Below, in pieces: positions 44,919 through 52,326 of a DNA stretch of 64,000 nt. Within the stretch, counting starts at the first letter, position 1, and each line of letters starts with the position of its first letter. The position numbers and the translations under genes were made by a program. Source of the DNA: Ornithinimicrobium ciconiae (GTDB lineage: Bacteria > Actinomycetota > Actinomycetes > Actinomycetales > Dermatophilaceae); assembly GCF_007197575.1 (NCBI RefSeq), contig NZ_CP041616.1, positions 1,426,001-1,490,000 of the forward strand, given 5' to 3'. The notes under the pieces are model-generated. The model was not told where the DNA came from. It saw nothing but the letters and a program-made list of their open reading frames with translations, and made no database searches.

Positions 44919-45757
44919 CCTCGCAGCCCGACACCACCACCCCCGGGGCGGTCGCCGCCCCGGGGGAGGGGTCCATGCTGGCCCTGAACAACGTCGAGGT
45001 CATCTACGACGACGTGATCCTGGTGCTACGCGGTCTCTCGCTGGCGGTGCCGGAGGGCAAGATCGTGGCTCTGCTCGGCTCCAACGGGGCCGGGAAGTCC
45101 ACCACCCTCAAGGCGGTCTCCGGGCTGCTGCCGAGCGAGCACGGTGAGGTCACGGACGGCAGTGTCACCTTCCAGGGGCAGGACATCACGAAGATGGACG
45201 CGCCTGATCGCGTCAAGCTCGGGATGAGCCTGTGCATGGAGGGACGTCACGTCTTCGAGCACCTCACCATCGCCGAGAACCTGACGGCGGGTGCCTACAC
45301 CCAGAAGGGGTCGGCGGAGGACCTGGATCTGGTCTACACCTACTTCCCCAAGCTGGCCGACATGCGCAGCCGGGTCGCGGGCTACCTCTCCGGCGGTGAG
45401 CAGCAGATGCTGGCCATCGGTCGCGCGCTGATGGCCCGCCCGAAGTTGCTGATGCTGGACGAGCCGTCGCTGGGCTTGGCGCCACTGCTGGTCCAGGAGA
45501 TCTTCGGCTACATCAAGCGGCTCAACGAAGAGCGCGGGCTGACCGTCCTGGTCATCGAGCAGAACGCCCGCCGTGCCCTCGAGGTGGCCGACCACGGCTA
45601 CATCATGGAGCAGGGCCGGATCGTGCTCGAGGGCAGCGCGGCGGACCTGCGGGAGAACCCTGACGTCAAGGAGTTCTACCTGGGCCTGGGCGAGGAGGGT
45701 GGCCGCAAGAGCTACCGCGAGGTCAAGCACTACAAGCGACGCAAGCGCTGGCTCTGA
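44915..45757 (+). CDS. livF: branched-chain amino-acid-type ABC transporter ATPase, LivF
   Basis: 280 residues. Walker A is LGSNGAGKST, signature YLSGGEQQMLAIGRAL, Walker B LLMLDEPSLGLAP, H-loop VLVIEQNARRA. An extra C-terminal basic tail (SYREVKHYKRRKRWL) is unusual for LivF. GTG start overlaps livK by 4 bp. A long hairpin follows at 45781, so this probably ends the main operon. Confidence 0.93.
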   Translation: MTSQPDTTTPGAVAAPGEGSMLALNNVEVIYDDVILVLRGLSLAVPEGKIVALLGSNGAGKSTTLKAVSGLLPSEHGEVTDGSVTFQGQDITKMDAPDRVKLGMSLCMEGRHVFEHLTIAENLTAGAYTQKGSAEDLDLVYTYFPKLADMRSRVAGYLSGGEQQMLAIGRALMARPKLLMLDEPSLGLAPLLVQEIFGYIKRLNEERGLTVLVIEQNARRALEVADHGYIMEQGRIVLEGSAADLRENPDVKEFYLGLGEEGGRKSYREVKHYKRRKRWL

Positions 45758-45780
45758 GCCGTCCGTATGCCGTCGCGCAC

Positions 45781-45828
45781 CCCGGGTGTCGCGGCCGCCG
45801 GTTGACGCACCGGCGGCCGTGACCCGGG
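45781..45828. terminator. long hairpin after livF
   Basis: Inner arms CGGCCGCCGGT (45792-45802) and ACCGGCGGCCG (45809-45819) with a 6-nt loop; outer arms CCCGGGT (45781-45787) and ACCCGGG (45822-45828). No T-run. It may separate the transporter operon from the PaaK-like gene or give partial termination. Confidence 0.6.
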
Positions 45829-45884
45829 GACCCACCACCCGGGGGCCGCTGGTGCCCCTGAGACCCACCCCCTGAGGAGTCGGG

Positions 45885-47102
45885 ATGTCTGTTGATGCTG
45901 CCGTGCAGTCCCATCTGCGGGACCGTGGTCTGGACGAGGCCGTTGCCGAGTTGATGGCCCGGGCCGCGGCCGTGCCCGGTCTGGCTGACCGCTGTGCCCA
46001 GGCCGGCATCGAGCCCGCCGCTATCACCTCGGTCGCCGCGCTGTCCGAGATCCCCGTGCTGCCCAAGGACGCCGTCGTCGACCTGCAGGCCCAGCATCCG
46101 CCGTTCGGCGGGATGCTCGCCGAGGGCGCCGACGTCGTGCGGGTATTCCAGTCACCCGGCCCCCTCTACGAGCCGCAGCTAGCCGGTGAGGACAGCTGGC
46201 GCTGGGGCCAGGCCTTCGCTGACCTCGGCGTCGGCGCGGGGGACACCCTGCTTAACTGCTTCGGCTATCACCTCTCCCCGGCGGGGGCGATGATGGAGGC
46301 CGGCACGCTGGCCACCGGCGCGCGGGTGCTCCCCGGCGGCATCGGCAACCAGGACCTGCAGGTGCGCGCGATCGCTGACCTCGGCGTCACGGCATACGCC
46401 GGTCTGCCCAGTTATCTCAAGGCCCTGGTGGAGCGCTTTGACCAGGCCGGGTCGCCGCCCGAGCAGTGGCGGCTCGACAAGGCGCTGGTCACTGCCGAAC
46501 CCCTGCCAGACTCGCTGCGCGAGATCCTGGCCGAGCGCGTGGCCACGGTGCGGATGGCCTATGGCACCGGCGAGACCGGTCTGCTGGCCTATGAGAACGG
46601 CGATGGTGCCGGGCTGGTGCTGGCCGACGGCGTCCTCGTCCAAATCTGTGACCTCGCGACGGGTGCACCGCTGACCGATGAGACCGAGGGCGAGGTCGTC
46701 GTCACGGTCCTGCGACCGGACTACCCGCTGGTGCGTTTCGGCACCGGCGACCTGTCCGGGTGGATGCTCGGCCCGGACGGGTCGCTGCGGCTGCGCGGTG
46801 TGCTGGGCCGGACCGGGTCGGCCGTCAAGGTCAAGGGCATGTTCTTGCACCCGGCCCAGATCGCTTCCGTGATGGCTGGTGTGCCCGGGGTGGCACAGCA
46901 CCGGTTCATCGTGGGCCGGCAGGACCACGTGGACACCTTGCGGTGCGAGGTGGTCCTGGACGCCGGCGCCGACGCGGAGTCGGTGACCACGCAGGTGGCT
47001 ACCCGGGTGCGCGACGGGCTGCGATTCCGGGCCGACGTCGCGGTCGTGGAGTCCGTGACCGAGGGTGAGGGTCCGATCCTGGACACCCGGGACTGGGACT
47101 GA
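45885..47102 (+). CDS. PaaK-like adenylate-forming protein with degenerate phosphate loop
   Basis: 405 residues, similar in layout to phenylacetate-CoA ligases (LGVGAGDTLLNCFGYHLSPAG, VTAYAGLPSYLKALVERF, YGTGETGLLAYE, RFGTGDLSGW and RTGSAVKVKGMFLHPAQI). The substrate-activating loop SSGTTGKP is represented by VFQSPGPLYEPQ, and the C-terminus ends EGEGPILDTRDWD without the usual lysine. It may not catalyse a normal adenylation. Position after livF, on the same strand, suggests that it serves the same substrate. GAGGAG lies upstream of ATG 45885. Confidence 0.82.
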   Translation: MSVDAAVQSHLRDRGLDEAVAELMARAAAVPGLADRCAQAGIEPAAITSVAALSEIPVLPKDAVVDLQAQHPPFGGMLAEGADVVRVFQSPGPLYEPQLAGEDSWRWGQAFADLGVGAGDTLLNCFGYHLSPAGAMMEAGTLATGARVLPGGIGNQDLQVRAIADLGVTAYAGLPSYLKALVERFDQAGSPPEQWRLDKALVTAEPLPDSLREILAERVATVRMAYGTGETGLLAYENGDGAGLVLADGVLVQICDLATGAPLTDETEGEVVVTVLRPDYPLVRFGTGDLSGWMLGPDGSLRLRGVLGRTGSAVKVKGMFLHPAQIASVMAGVPGVAQHRFIVGRQDHVDTLRCEVVLDAGADAESVTTQVATRVRDGLRFRADVAVVESVTEGEGPILDTRDWD

Positions 47103-47108
47103 GCCACG

Positions 47109-47672
47109 GTGAGCAGTCCGCCCGGGTCCAGTCCGCCCGGGGCCAGGTCGGCGTTCCGGCAGTCACCTGTCCGCGGGGGCGTCCTGCTGCGCCCGCTGGC
47201 GTCCCAGGACGTCCATGTCTTTGCCGACTGGGCAGCCGACGAGGAGTTCTGCCGGGCCGCGGAATGGACCGTCGGTCTCTCGGCGCAGCAGCACCACGCC
47301 TTCCACACCCGGCTCATGACGTCCCCACCGCACGACCTGCTCCGGTTTGCTGCCGTTCTCAATGGCCGACTGGTCGGCACCGTCGACCTCCACGGTGACG
47401 AACCGGACCGCCGTGAGCTGGGATTCCTGGTGGGTCCACGGTCGCGGTGGGGCCAGGGTCTGGGCCTCGCCCTCGCCCGGGCCGGGGTCGCCCACGGGTT
47501 CGAGGAGCTGGGGCTGCGTGAGATCTGGGCGGAGGCCTATGACGCGAACCGAGCGTCGATCCGCATCCTGCAGGAACTCGGCATGACCGAGACCGGTCTG
47601 GGCGAGGTCGGCACCTATCTCGGTCAGCCGACTCGTTACCGTCAGTTCACCGTGACGACCGCTGCGCCATGA
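47109..47672 (+). CDS. GNAT-family N-acetyltransferase
   Basis: 187 residues from GTG 47109. RimJ-type GNAT fold: LLRPLASQDVHVFADWAAD, the acetyl-CoA-binding GPRSRWGQGLGLALARAG, then ANRASIRILQELGM. Acceptor unknown; could be a protein N-terminus, an amino acid or an antibiotic. Six bp after the PaaK-like gene and next to the histidine kinase gene. Confidence 0.85.
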   Translation: MSSPPGSSPPGARSAFRQSPVRGGVLLRPLASQDVHVFADWAADEEFCRAAEWTVGLSAQQHHAFHTRLMTSPPHDLLRFAAVLNGRLVGTVDLHGDEPDRRELGFLVGPRSRWGQGLGLALARAGVAHGFEELGLREIWAEAYDANRASIRILQELGMTETGLGEVGTYLGQPTRYRQFTVTTAAP

Positions 47673-47679
47673 TGTGCCT

Positions 47680-48813
47680 ATGGCCGCGCACCCGCACAAC
47701 CCCGAGCACCAGGCACCGGAGCGGCAGCAGTCCCCGACGGAGGTGAGGCGTCAGCCGCTGTTGAGCGGGCTCACCCTGCGCCTCTTCAGCGCGCTGGGGC
47801 TGGTGATCGTCGTCGCGGTGGGGACCCTGTGGGTGGTGGACACCTTCCTGGAGTCCCAGATCTTTGCCGAGGACTCGGCGCCGGTGTCGCGCACTCCCGA
47901 CGCCTTCCGCTCGGCCAACAGCGTCGCGGGGGTCGTGGCCATCCTGGTCGCCATCGTCGTGGCGATGGTCCTGAGCGTGTTGATCGCGCGTCGGCTCGAC
48001 CGGCTCGTGCACTCGGTGTCAGAGGCGGCCGCCACCATCGCCGACGGCGACTTTGCCGCACGGGTGGTCATGCCGCGACTGGGCCAGGACGTCGACGCAC
48101 TGGTTGACTCGTTCAACAGGATGGCCGACCAGCTCCAGTCGGTCGAGAAGCATCGCCGACAGCTGCTGGGAGATCTCGCGCACGAGCTGCGCACCCCCAT
48201 CGCGACGCTGGATGCCTATCTGGAGGCGTTCGAGGACGGGGTCGCCGAGGTCGATGACCAGACGCTGCCGGTCCTGCGGGCACAAACCCGCCGCCTGGCG
48301 CGGCTGGCCGACGACATTGCGCTGGTGTCTCGAGCGGAGGAGGGGCCGGCGTTGGAGATGAGTGAAGTCTCCCTCGGTCAGCTGCTCACCACGACCGCGC
48401 TGGCTGTCTCCCCGCTCGCCCAGGCCAGCGAGGTGAGTCTGCACCAGCACTTCGACACCGGAGTCCCCCCAGTGCGGGGGGACCGGGAACGCCTGGAGCA
48501 GGTGCTCGCCAACCTGCTCCGCAACGCGCTGCGACACACCCCCAGCGGAGGGTCGGTGACGCTGCGACTCCGCAGAGCTGGTCAGACCGTGCGCGTGGAG
48601 GTGCAGGACACCGGTGACGGCATCCGCCCCGAGGACCTGCCACTGGTCACCACCCGCTTCTATCGCGGCCCCTCCATCAGGGGGCACTCTGAGGGATCCG
48701 GGGTGGGACTCACCATCGCCCGAGCCATCGTGCGTGCGCACCACGGAGGCCTGGAGGTGCACAGCGAGGGCGAGGGGAAGGGCACGACGGTCGCGTTCTG
48801 GCTGCCGATCTGA
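47680..48813 (+). CDS. sensor histidine kinase
   Basis: 377 residues from ATG 47680 (GTG 47674 also possible). Helix 1 is LRLFSALGLVIVVAVGTLWVV; a short extracytoplasmic loop of about 25 residues follows; helix 2 is GVVAILVAIVVAMVLSVL. HAMP domain then HisKA with the phospho-acceptor in LAHELRTPIATLDAY (H168). HATPase_c has N, G1 and G2 boxes as NLLRNALRHTP, DTGDGI and GSGVGLTIARAIV. The short loop suggests sensing of membrane or envelope state. Partner is the response regulator at 48817 on the opposite strand, with stops 3 bp apart. Confidence 0.93.
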   Translation: MAAHPHNPEHQAPERQQSPTEVRRQPLLSGLTLRLFSALGLVIVVAVGTLWVVDTFLESQIFAEDSAPVSRTPDAFRSANSVAGVVAILVAIVVAMVLSVLIARRLDRLVHSVSEAAATIADGDFAARVVMPRLGQDVDALVDSFNRMADQLQSVEKHRRQLLGDLAHELRTPIATLDAYLEAFEDGVAEVDDQTLPVLRAQTRRLARLADDIALVSRAEEGPALEMSEVSLGQLLTTTALAVSPLAQASEVSLHQHFDTGVPPVRGDRERLEQVLANLLRNALRHTPSGGSVTLRLRRAGQTVRVEVQDTGDGIRPEDLPLVTTRFYRGPSIRGHSEGSGVGLTIARAIVRAHHGGLEVHSEGEGKGTTVAFWLPI

Positions 48814-48816
48814 GGC

Positions 48817-49569
48817 TCAGGTGGGGGCGTCGCCGACCCGGTAACCACGACCGCGGACCGTGCGGACGAAGCGGGGCTCGCTGGCGGAGTCGCCAAGCTT
48901 GCGACGCAGGTGCGCGATGTGCACATCGACCAGCCGGTCGTCACCGGACCAGTCGTCACCCCACACCTCGAGGATGAGGCTGGCGCGACTGAGCACCCGA
49001 CCGGGGGTCACGGTCAGGGCAGCCAGCACGTCGAACTCGGTGCGGGTCAGCTCCACGGGCTCGCCGTCGACGCTGACCTGCCAGTTCTGGAAGTCAATGA
49101 CCATGCCGTCCAGCTCGCGCCGTGTTGCGGGCTCCTCGTCCGGCGTGGTCTCGGTGGAGACCACCTCCCGGGGGCGGCGCAGCATCGCCTCGACACGGGC
49201 GACGAGCTCGCGCGGGCTGAAGGGCTTGGTGACATAGTCGTCGGCCCCGGCGGACAGACCGCGCAGGGTGTCGACCTCCTCCACCCGGGCGGTCAGCATC
49301 AGGACATAGCAGTCGGAGAACTCACGCAGCTCGCGGCACACCTCCAGCCCGTCGCGTCCCGGCAGGTTCAGGTCGAGGACGACGACGTCGGGCTGCACGG
49401 AGCGCGCCAACTGGAGGGCCTGCAGGCCGTCGTGCGCCTGGGTGACGTCATAACCGGCCCGGTGCAGATAGCGACTGACCACCTCGGCCAGGGGCTTCTC
49501 GTCATCGACCACCAGCACGCGGGCCGCGGTCTGCCGCGCGGCCGCGTCGTCGGTCTCCGGGATCGTCAT
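48817..49569 (-). CDS. OmpR/PhoB-family response regulator
   Basis: 250 residues. The receiver has VDDE at 22-24, phospho-acceptor D66 in VVVLDLNLPG, T93 in MLTAR and K115 in YVTKPF. The winged-helix DNA-binding domain has VELTRTEFDVLAALTVTPG and VDVHIAHLRRKLGD, ending TVRGRGYRVG. ATG 49569 is chosen because it starts just before the conserved first strand; the frame extends upstream to 49821. Likely paired with the adjacent kinase although it is on the opposite strand and convergent. Confidence 0.94.
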   Translation of the reverse strand: MTIPETDDAAARQTAARVLVVDDEKPLAEVVSRYLHRAGYDVTQAHDGLQALQLARSVQPDVVVLDLNLPGRDGLEVCRELREFSDCYVLMLTARVEEVDTLRGLSAGADDYVTKPFSPRELVARVEAMLRRPREVVSTETTPDEEPATRRELDGMVIDFQNWQVSVDGEPVELTRTEFDVLAALTVTPGRVLSRASLILEVWGDDWSGDDRLVDVHIAHLRRKLGDSASEPRFVRTVRGRGYRVGDAPT

Positions 49570-49680
49570 AGCCTTATCCTGCCCTGCCGGTGCCGACGGC
49601 AGGACATCCCACGCCCGAGGAGCGGCCCCGTCGGTGCCGGGGCGGTGTGACTCGTCCCCGGCCATGACAGCATCGCTGTC

Positions 49681-50589
49681 GTGAGCCATGACCATGGGGA
49701 GCAGCTGACGAACCGCCGTCGGCTCGCCATCGCCTTCGCCATCACGTCCAGCATCCTGGTGACCCAGATCATCGGAGCAGCCGTCACCGGCAGCCTCGCC
49801 CTGCTCGTTGACGCAGGCCACATGCTCACCGACGCCGGCGGGCTGCTGATGGCCCTGGTCGCGGCGTCGCTAATGCTGCGGCCGGCCACCCCCACCCGCA
49901 CCTGGGGCTATCTGCGCACCGAGGTGCTGGCGGCGGCCGCACAGGCCGCAGTCCTGCTCGCCGTCGGCATCTATGCCCTCATCGAAGGAGCCCGCCGGCT
50001 CAGTGACCCACCCGAGGTGGGCCACGCCGGGCTGCTGATCTTCGGCATCATCGGCCTGGCCGCCAACGTCGCTGCCCTGCTCGTGCTGGCTGGTGGCCGC
50101 AATGCCAACCTCAATCTGCGGGCGGCCTTCCTGGAGGTGCTCAACGACGCCCTCGGCTCGGTGGCCGTCATCGTCAGCGCGATCGTCATCGCCACGACGG
50201 GCTGGACCCGGGCGGACGCGGTCGCCGGCATGCTCATCGCGGTGCTCATCATCCCGCGCTCGCTGGTGCTGCTGCGACAGACGACCCGGATCCTGTTGGA
50301 GTCCACTCCCGCCGGCCTCGACCTGGAAGACGTCCGCCAGCACCTGCTCGAGGTCCCGCACGTGCAGGGGGTGCATGACCTGCACGCTTCCCAGATCGCG
50401 ACCGGTGTGCCCGTGCTGACTGCCCACGTGGTGGTGGACGACGAGTGCTTCTTGGACGGGCACGCCCCGCAGATCCTGGATGCCCTGCAGGCCTGCGTCG
50501 CCCAGCACTTCTCGATCACCATCGACCACGCCACCTTCCAGCTCGAACCTCCCGGCCACGCCGACCATGAGGGTGACACCCACGCCTGA
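49681..50589 (+). CDS. cation diffusion facilitator (CDF) metal exporter
   Basis: 302 residues with six predicted membrane helices and a C-terminal cytoplasmic ferredoxin-like domain (EDVRQHLLEVPHVQGVHDLHASQ). Helix 2 carries the metal ligand motif LLVDAGHMLTDAGG (HxxxD). The helix 5 motif, normally HxxxD in Zn exporters, reads FLEVLNDALGS, so His is replaced by Glu. Proton-driven efflux of Zn, Co, Cd or another divalent cation is likely. GTG 49681 opens SHDHGEQL, a His-rich start common in these proteins. Starts 112 bp from the response regulator, divergently. Confidence 0.88.
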   Translation: MSHDHGEQLTNRRRLAIAFAITSSILVTQIIGAAVTGSLALLVDAGHMLTDAGGLLMALVAASLMLRPATPTRTWGYLRTEVLAAAAQAAVLLAVGIYALIEGARRLSDPPEVGHAGLLIFGIIGLAANVAALLVLAGGRNANLNLRAAFLEVLNDALGSVAVIVSAIVIATTGWTRADAVAGMLIAVLIIPRSLVLLRQTTRILLESTPAGLDLEDVRQHLLEVPHVQGVHDLHASQIATGVPVLTAHVVVDDECFLDGHAPQILDALQACVAQHFSITIDHATFQLEPPGHADHEGDTHA

Positions 50590-50617
50590 GCATGCCGAGC
50601 CAGCGCAGTTCACCCGA

Positions 50618-50683
50618 CTTGGAGCCGGAAATGTCTCTTGGAGCCGGTTGCAACCGGCTCCAAGAGACATTTCCGGCTCTAAG
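50618..50683. repeat. 66-bp near-perfect palindrome
   Basis: Left arm 50618-50650, right arm 50651-50683, no spacer. The 29-bp core (50622-50650) is a perfect inverse complement; the extension includes one mismatch (50621/50680). Each arm contains TTGGAGCCGG twice. It lies between the CDF and reductase genes, outside both coding regions. Confidence 0.9.
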
Positions 50684-50753
50684 ACGAGTCATGTCGTGTG
50701 CCAGCCGCCGCGCGACAGCACCTGCGTCAGCCCACCGGCGTAACGTCCTGACC

Positions 50754-52166
50754 ATGACCGAGACACTGCACACCCAGATCCTGGTGATCGGCTGGGGCAA
50801 GGCGGGCAAGACCCTGGCCGGCGTCCTCGGGCGGGCGGGACGCTCGGTGACGCTCGTGGAGCGATCCGGCGCGATGGTCGGCGGCACCTGCATCAATATC
50901 GGGTGCGTGCCGACCAAGGCCCTGGTCTACAGCGCCGAGGGGCGACGCGAGGAGGACGACCCCACGGCATACTTCCGTGCTGCGGTGGCGGGACGGGACA
51001 CCCTCATCGACAAGCTCAATGCCGCCAACCGGGCCATGCTCGAGCCGGTCGAGCAGGTCCGTCTAGTGGTCGGCGGTGTCGCGGAGTTCGTCGGACCACG
51101 CCAGGTGCGGGTGACCGGGGGCGAGGACGAGCTGATGATCACGGCCGACACGGTGATCATCAACACCGGAGCCGTGCCCCGGACCCTGCCCGTGCCCGGT
51201 GCGGACGGTCCCCGGGTGCATGACTCCACCAGCCTCCAGCATGTCGAGCCCTTCCCGGCGCGCCTGGCGATCGTGGGGGCGGGACCGGTGGCGCTGGAGT
51301 TCGCCAGCATGTTTGCCCATTTCGGCAGTGTGGTCACGGTGCTGGAGCGTGGCGAGAGGATCCTGCGGGGGGAGGACGCGGATGTCGCCGCCTCGATGGC
51401 TGAGGCGCTGACCGATGCCGGGGTGCGCATCCTGACCGGGGCGCAGACCACCGCGATCGAGGACGATGCTGCACCCGACGCCCACCCGACTGGACAGCGC
51501 CCTGCCCTGACGGTGCGCACCACGGCCGGGGACGTCACCGCGGATGCCGTGCTGGTCGCGGTCGGCCGGGTGCCGGCGACCGCGGGTCTGGGTCTGGACG
51601 CCGCTGGCATCGAGGTGGGGGAGGGCGGTGAGGTCGTGACCGATGACCTGCTGCGGACCAGCGCCGACGGGGTTTGGGCGGTGGGCGATGTCAACGGTGG
51701 GTCGCAGCAGACCTACGTCTCTTATGACGATCACCGCATCGTGTTGTCCCAGCTCGAGGAGCCTGACGGTGACCGGTCGGGCGTCCGCAGTCGCGCGGAC
51801 CGGGTGGCGGTGCCGGCGACGATCTTCACGACGCCGCCGTTGGGCCGGGTCGGACTGTCCGAGGACCAGGCCCGTGAGCAGGGGCGGTCGTTCGAGGTCT
51901 ATGCCAAGCCGGTCGCCAAGATCGCGGTCATGCCTCGCCCCAAGGCCCTCGGCGAGACCCATGGCCTGATCAAGCTCGTCGTCGACACAGACACCGACGA
52001 GGTGCTCGGCGCAGCCCTGCACACCGTCGATGCGCAGGAGATGATCAACCTGGTGGCGCTGGCGATGCGGACGGGCACCACCAGGGACCAACTGCTGGAC
52101 GGGATCTGGACGCACCCGTCGACCACGGAGGCCCTGAACGAGGTGCTGGCCAGCCCGCGTGACTGA
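50754..52166 (+). CDS. FAD-dependent pyridine-nucleotide disulfide oxidoreductase
   Basis: 470-residue class I flavoprotein disulfide reductase. FAD-binding is LVIGWGKAGKTLA (GxGxxG variant with W), the redox-active pair is C46 and C51 in GGTCINIGCVPTK, NAD(P)H-binding is AIVGAGPVALEFASMF, and the dimer interface has THPSTTEALNEVL supplying the His-Glu base. Family includes RclA, MerA and mycothione or lipoamide reductases. Lacks a heavy-metal-binding N-terminal domain. RclA-like or uncharacterised reductase is the best guess. ATG 50754 gives MTETLHTQ; the frame extends to 50592. Confidence 0.88.
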   Translation: MTETLHTQILVIGWGKAGKTLAGVLGRAGRSVTLVERSGAMVGGTCINIGCVPTKALVYSAEGRREEDDPTAYFRAAVAGRDTLIDKLNAANRAMLEPVEQVRLVVGGVAEFVGPRQVRVTGGEDELMITADTVIINTGAVPRTLPVPGADGPRVHDSTSLQHVEPFPARLAIVGAGPVALEFASMFAHFGSVVTVLERGERILRGEDADVAASMAEALTDAGVRILTGAQTTAIEDDAAPDAHPTGQRPALTVRTTAGDVTADAVLVAVGRVPATAGLGLDAAGIEVGEGGEVVTDDLLRTSADGVWAVGDVNGGSQQTYVSYDDHRIVLSQLEEPDGDRSGVRSRADRVAVPATIFTTPPLGRVGLSEDQAREQGRSFEVYAKPVAKIAVMPRPKALGETHGLIKLVVDTDTDEVLGAALHTVDAQEMINLVALAMRTGTTRDQLLDGIWTHPSTTEALNEVLASPRD

Positions 52167-52326
52167 CCGCGTCCGGTCCTGACCCGTGGCCCGGCCTGCA
52201 CCGGATCGGTCCCCACCCTCACGGGTCGGGGCCCGACGGCAGCGGCCGCCGGGCCCCGACTGTGAGCTTGCCACCCTGAAGCTTCCGCTACTCTCCCGTC
52301 ATGGCGCACCCCTTCGGCACAGCGAG

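Noticed and set aside
50618..50683. Standard intrinsic terminator of the CDF gene
   Set aside because: No loop, no T-run and arms of 33 bp make it atypical; kept as a palindrome of unknown role.
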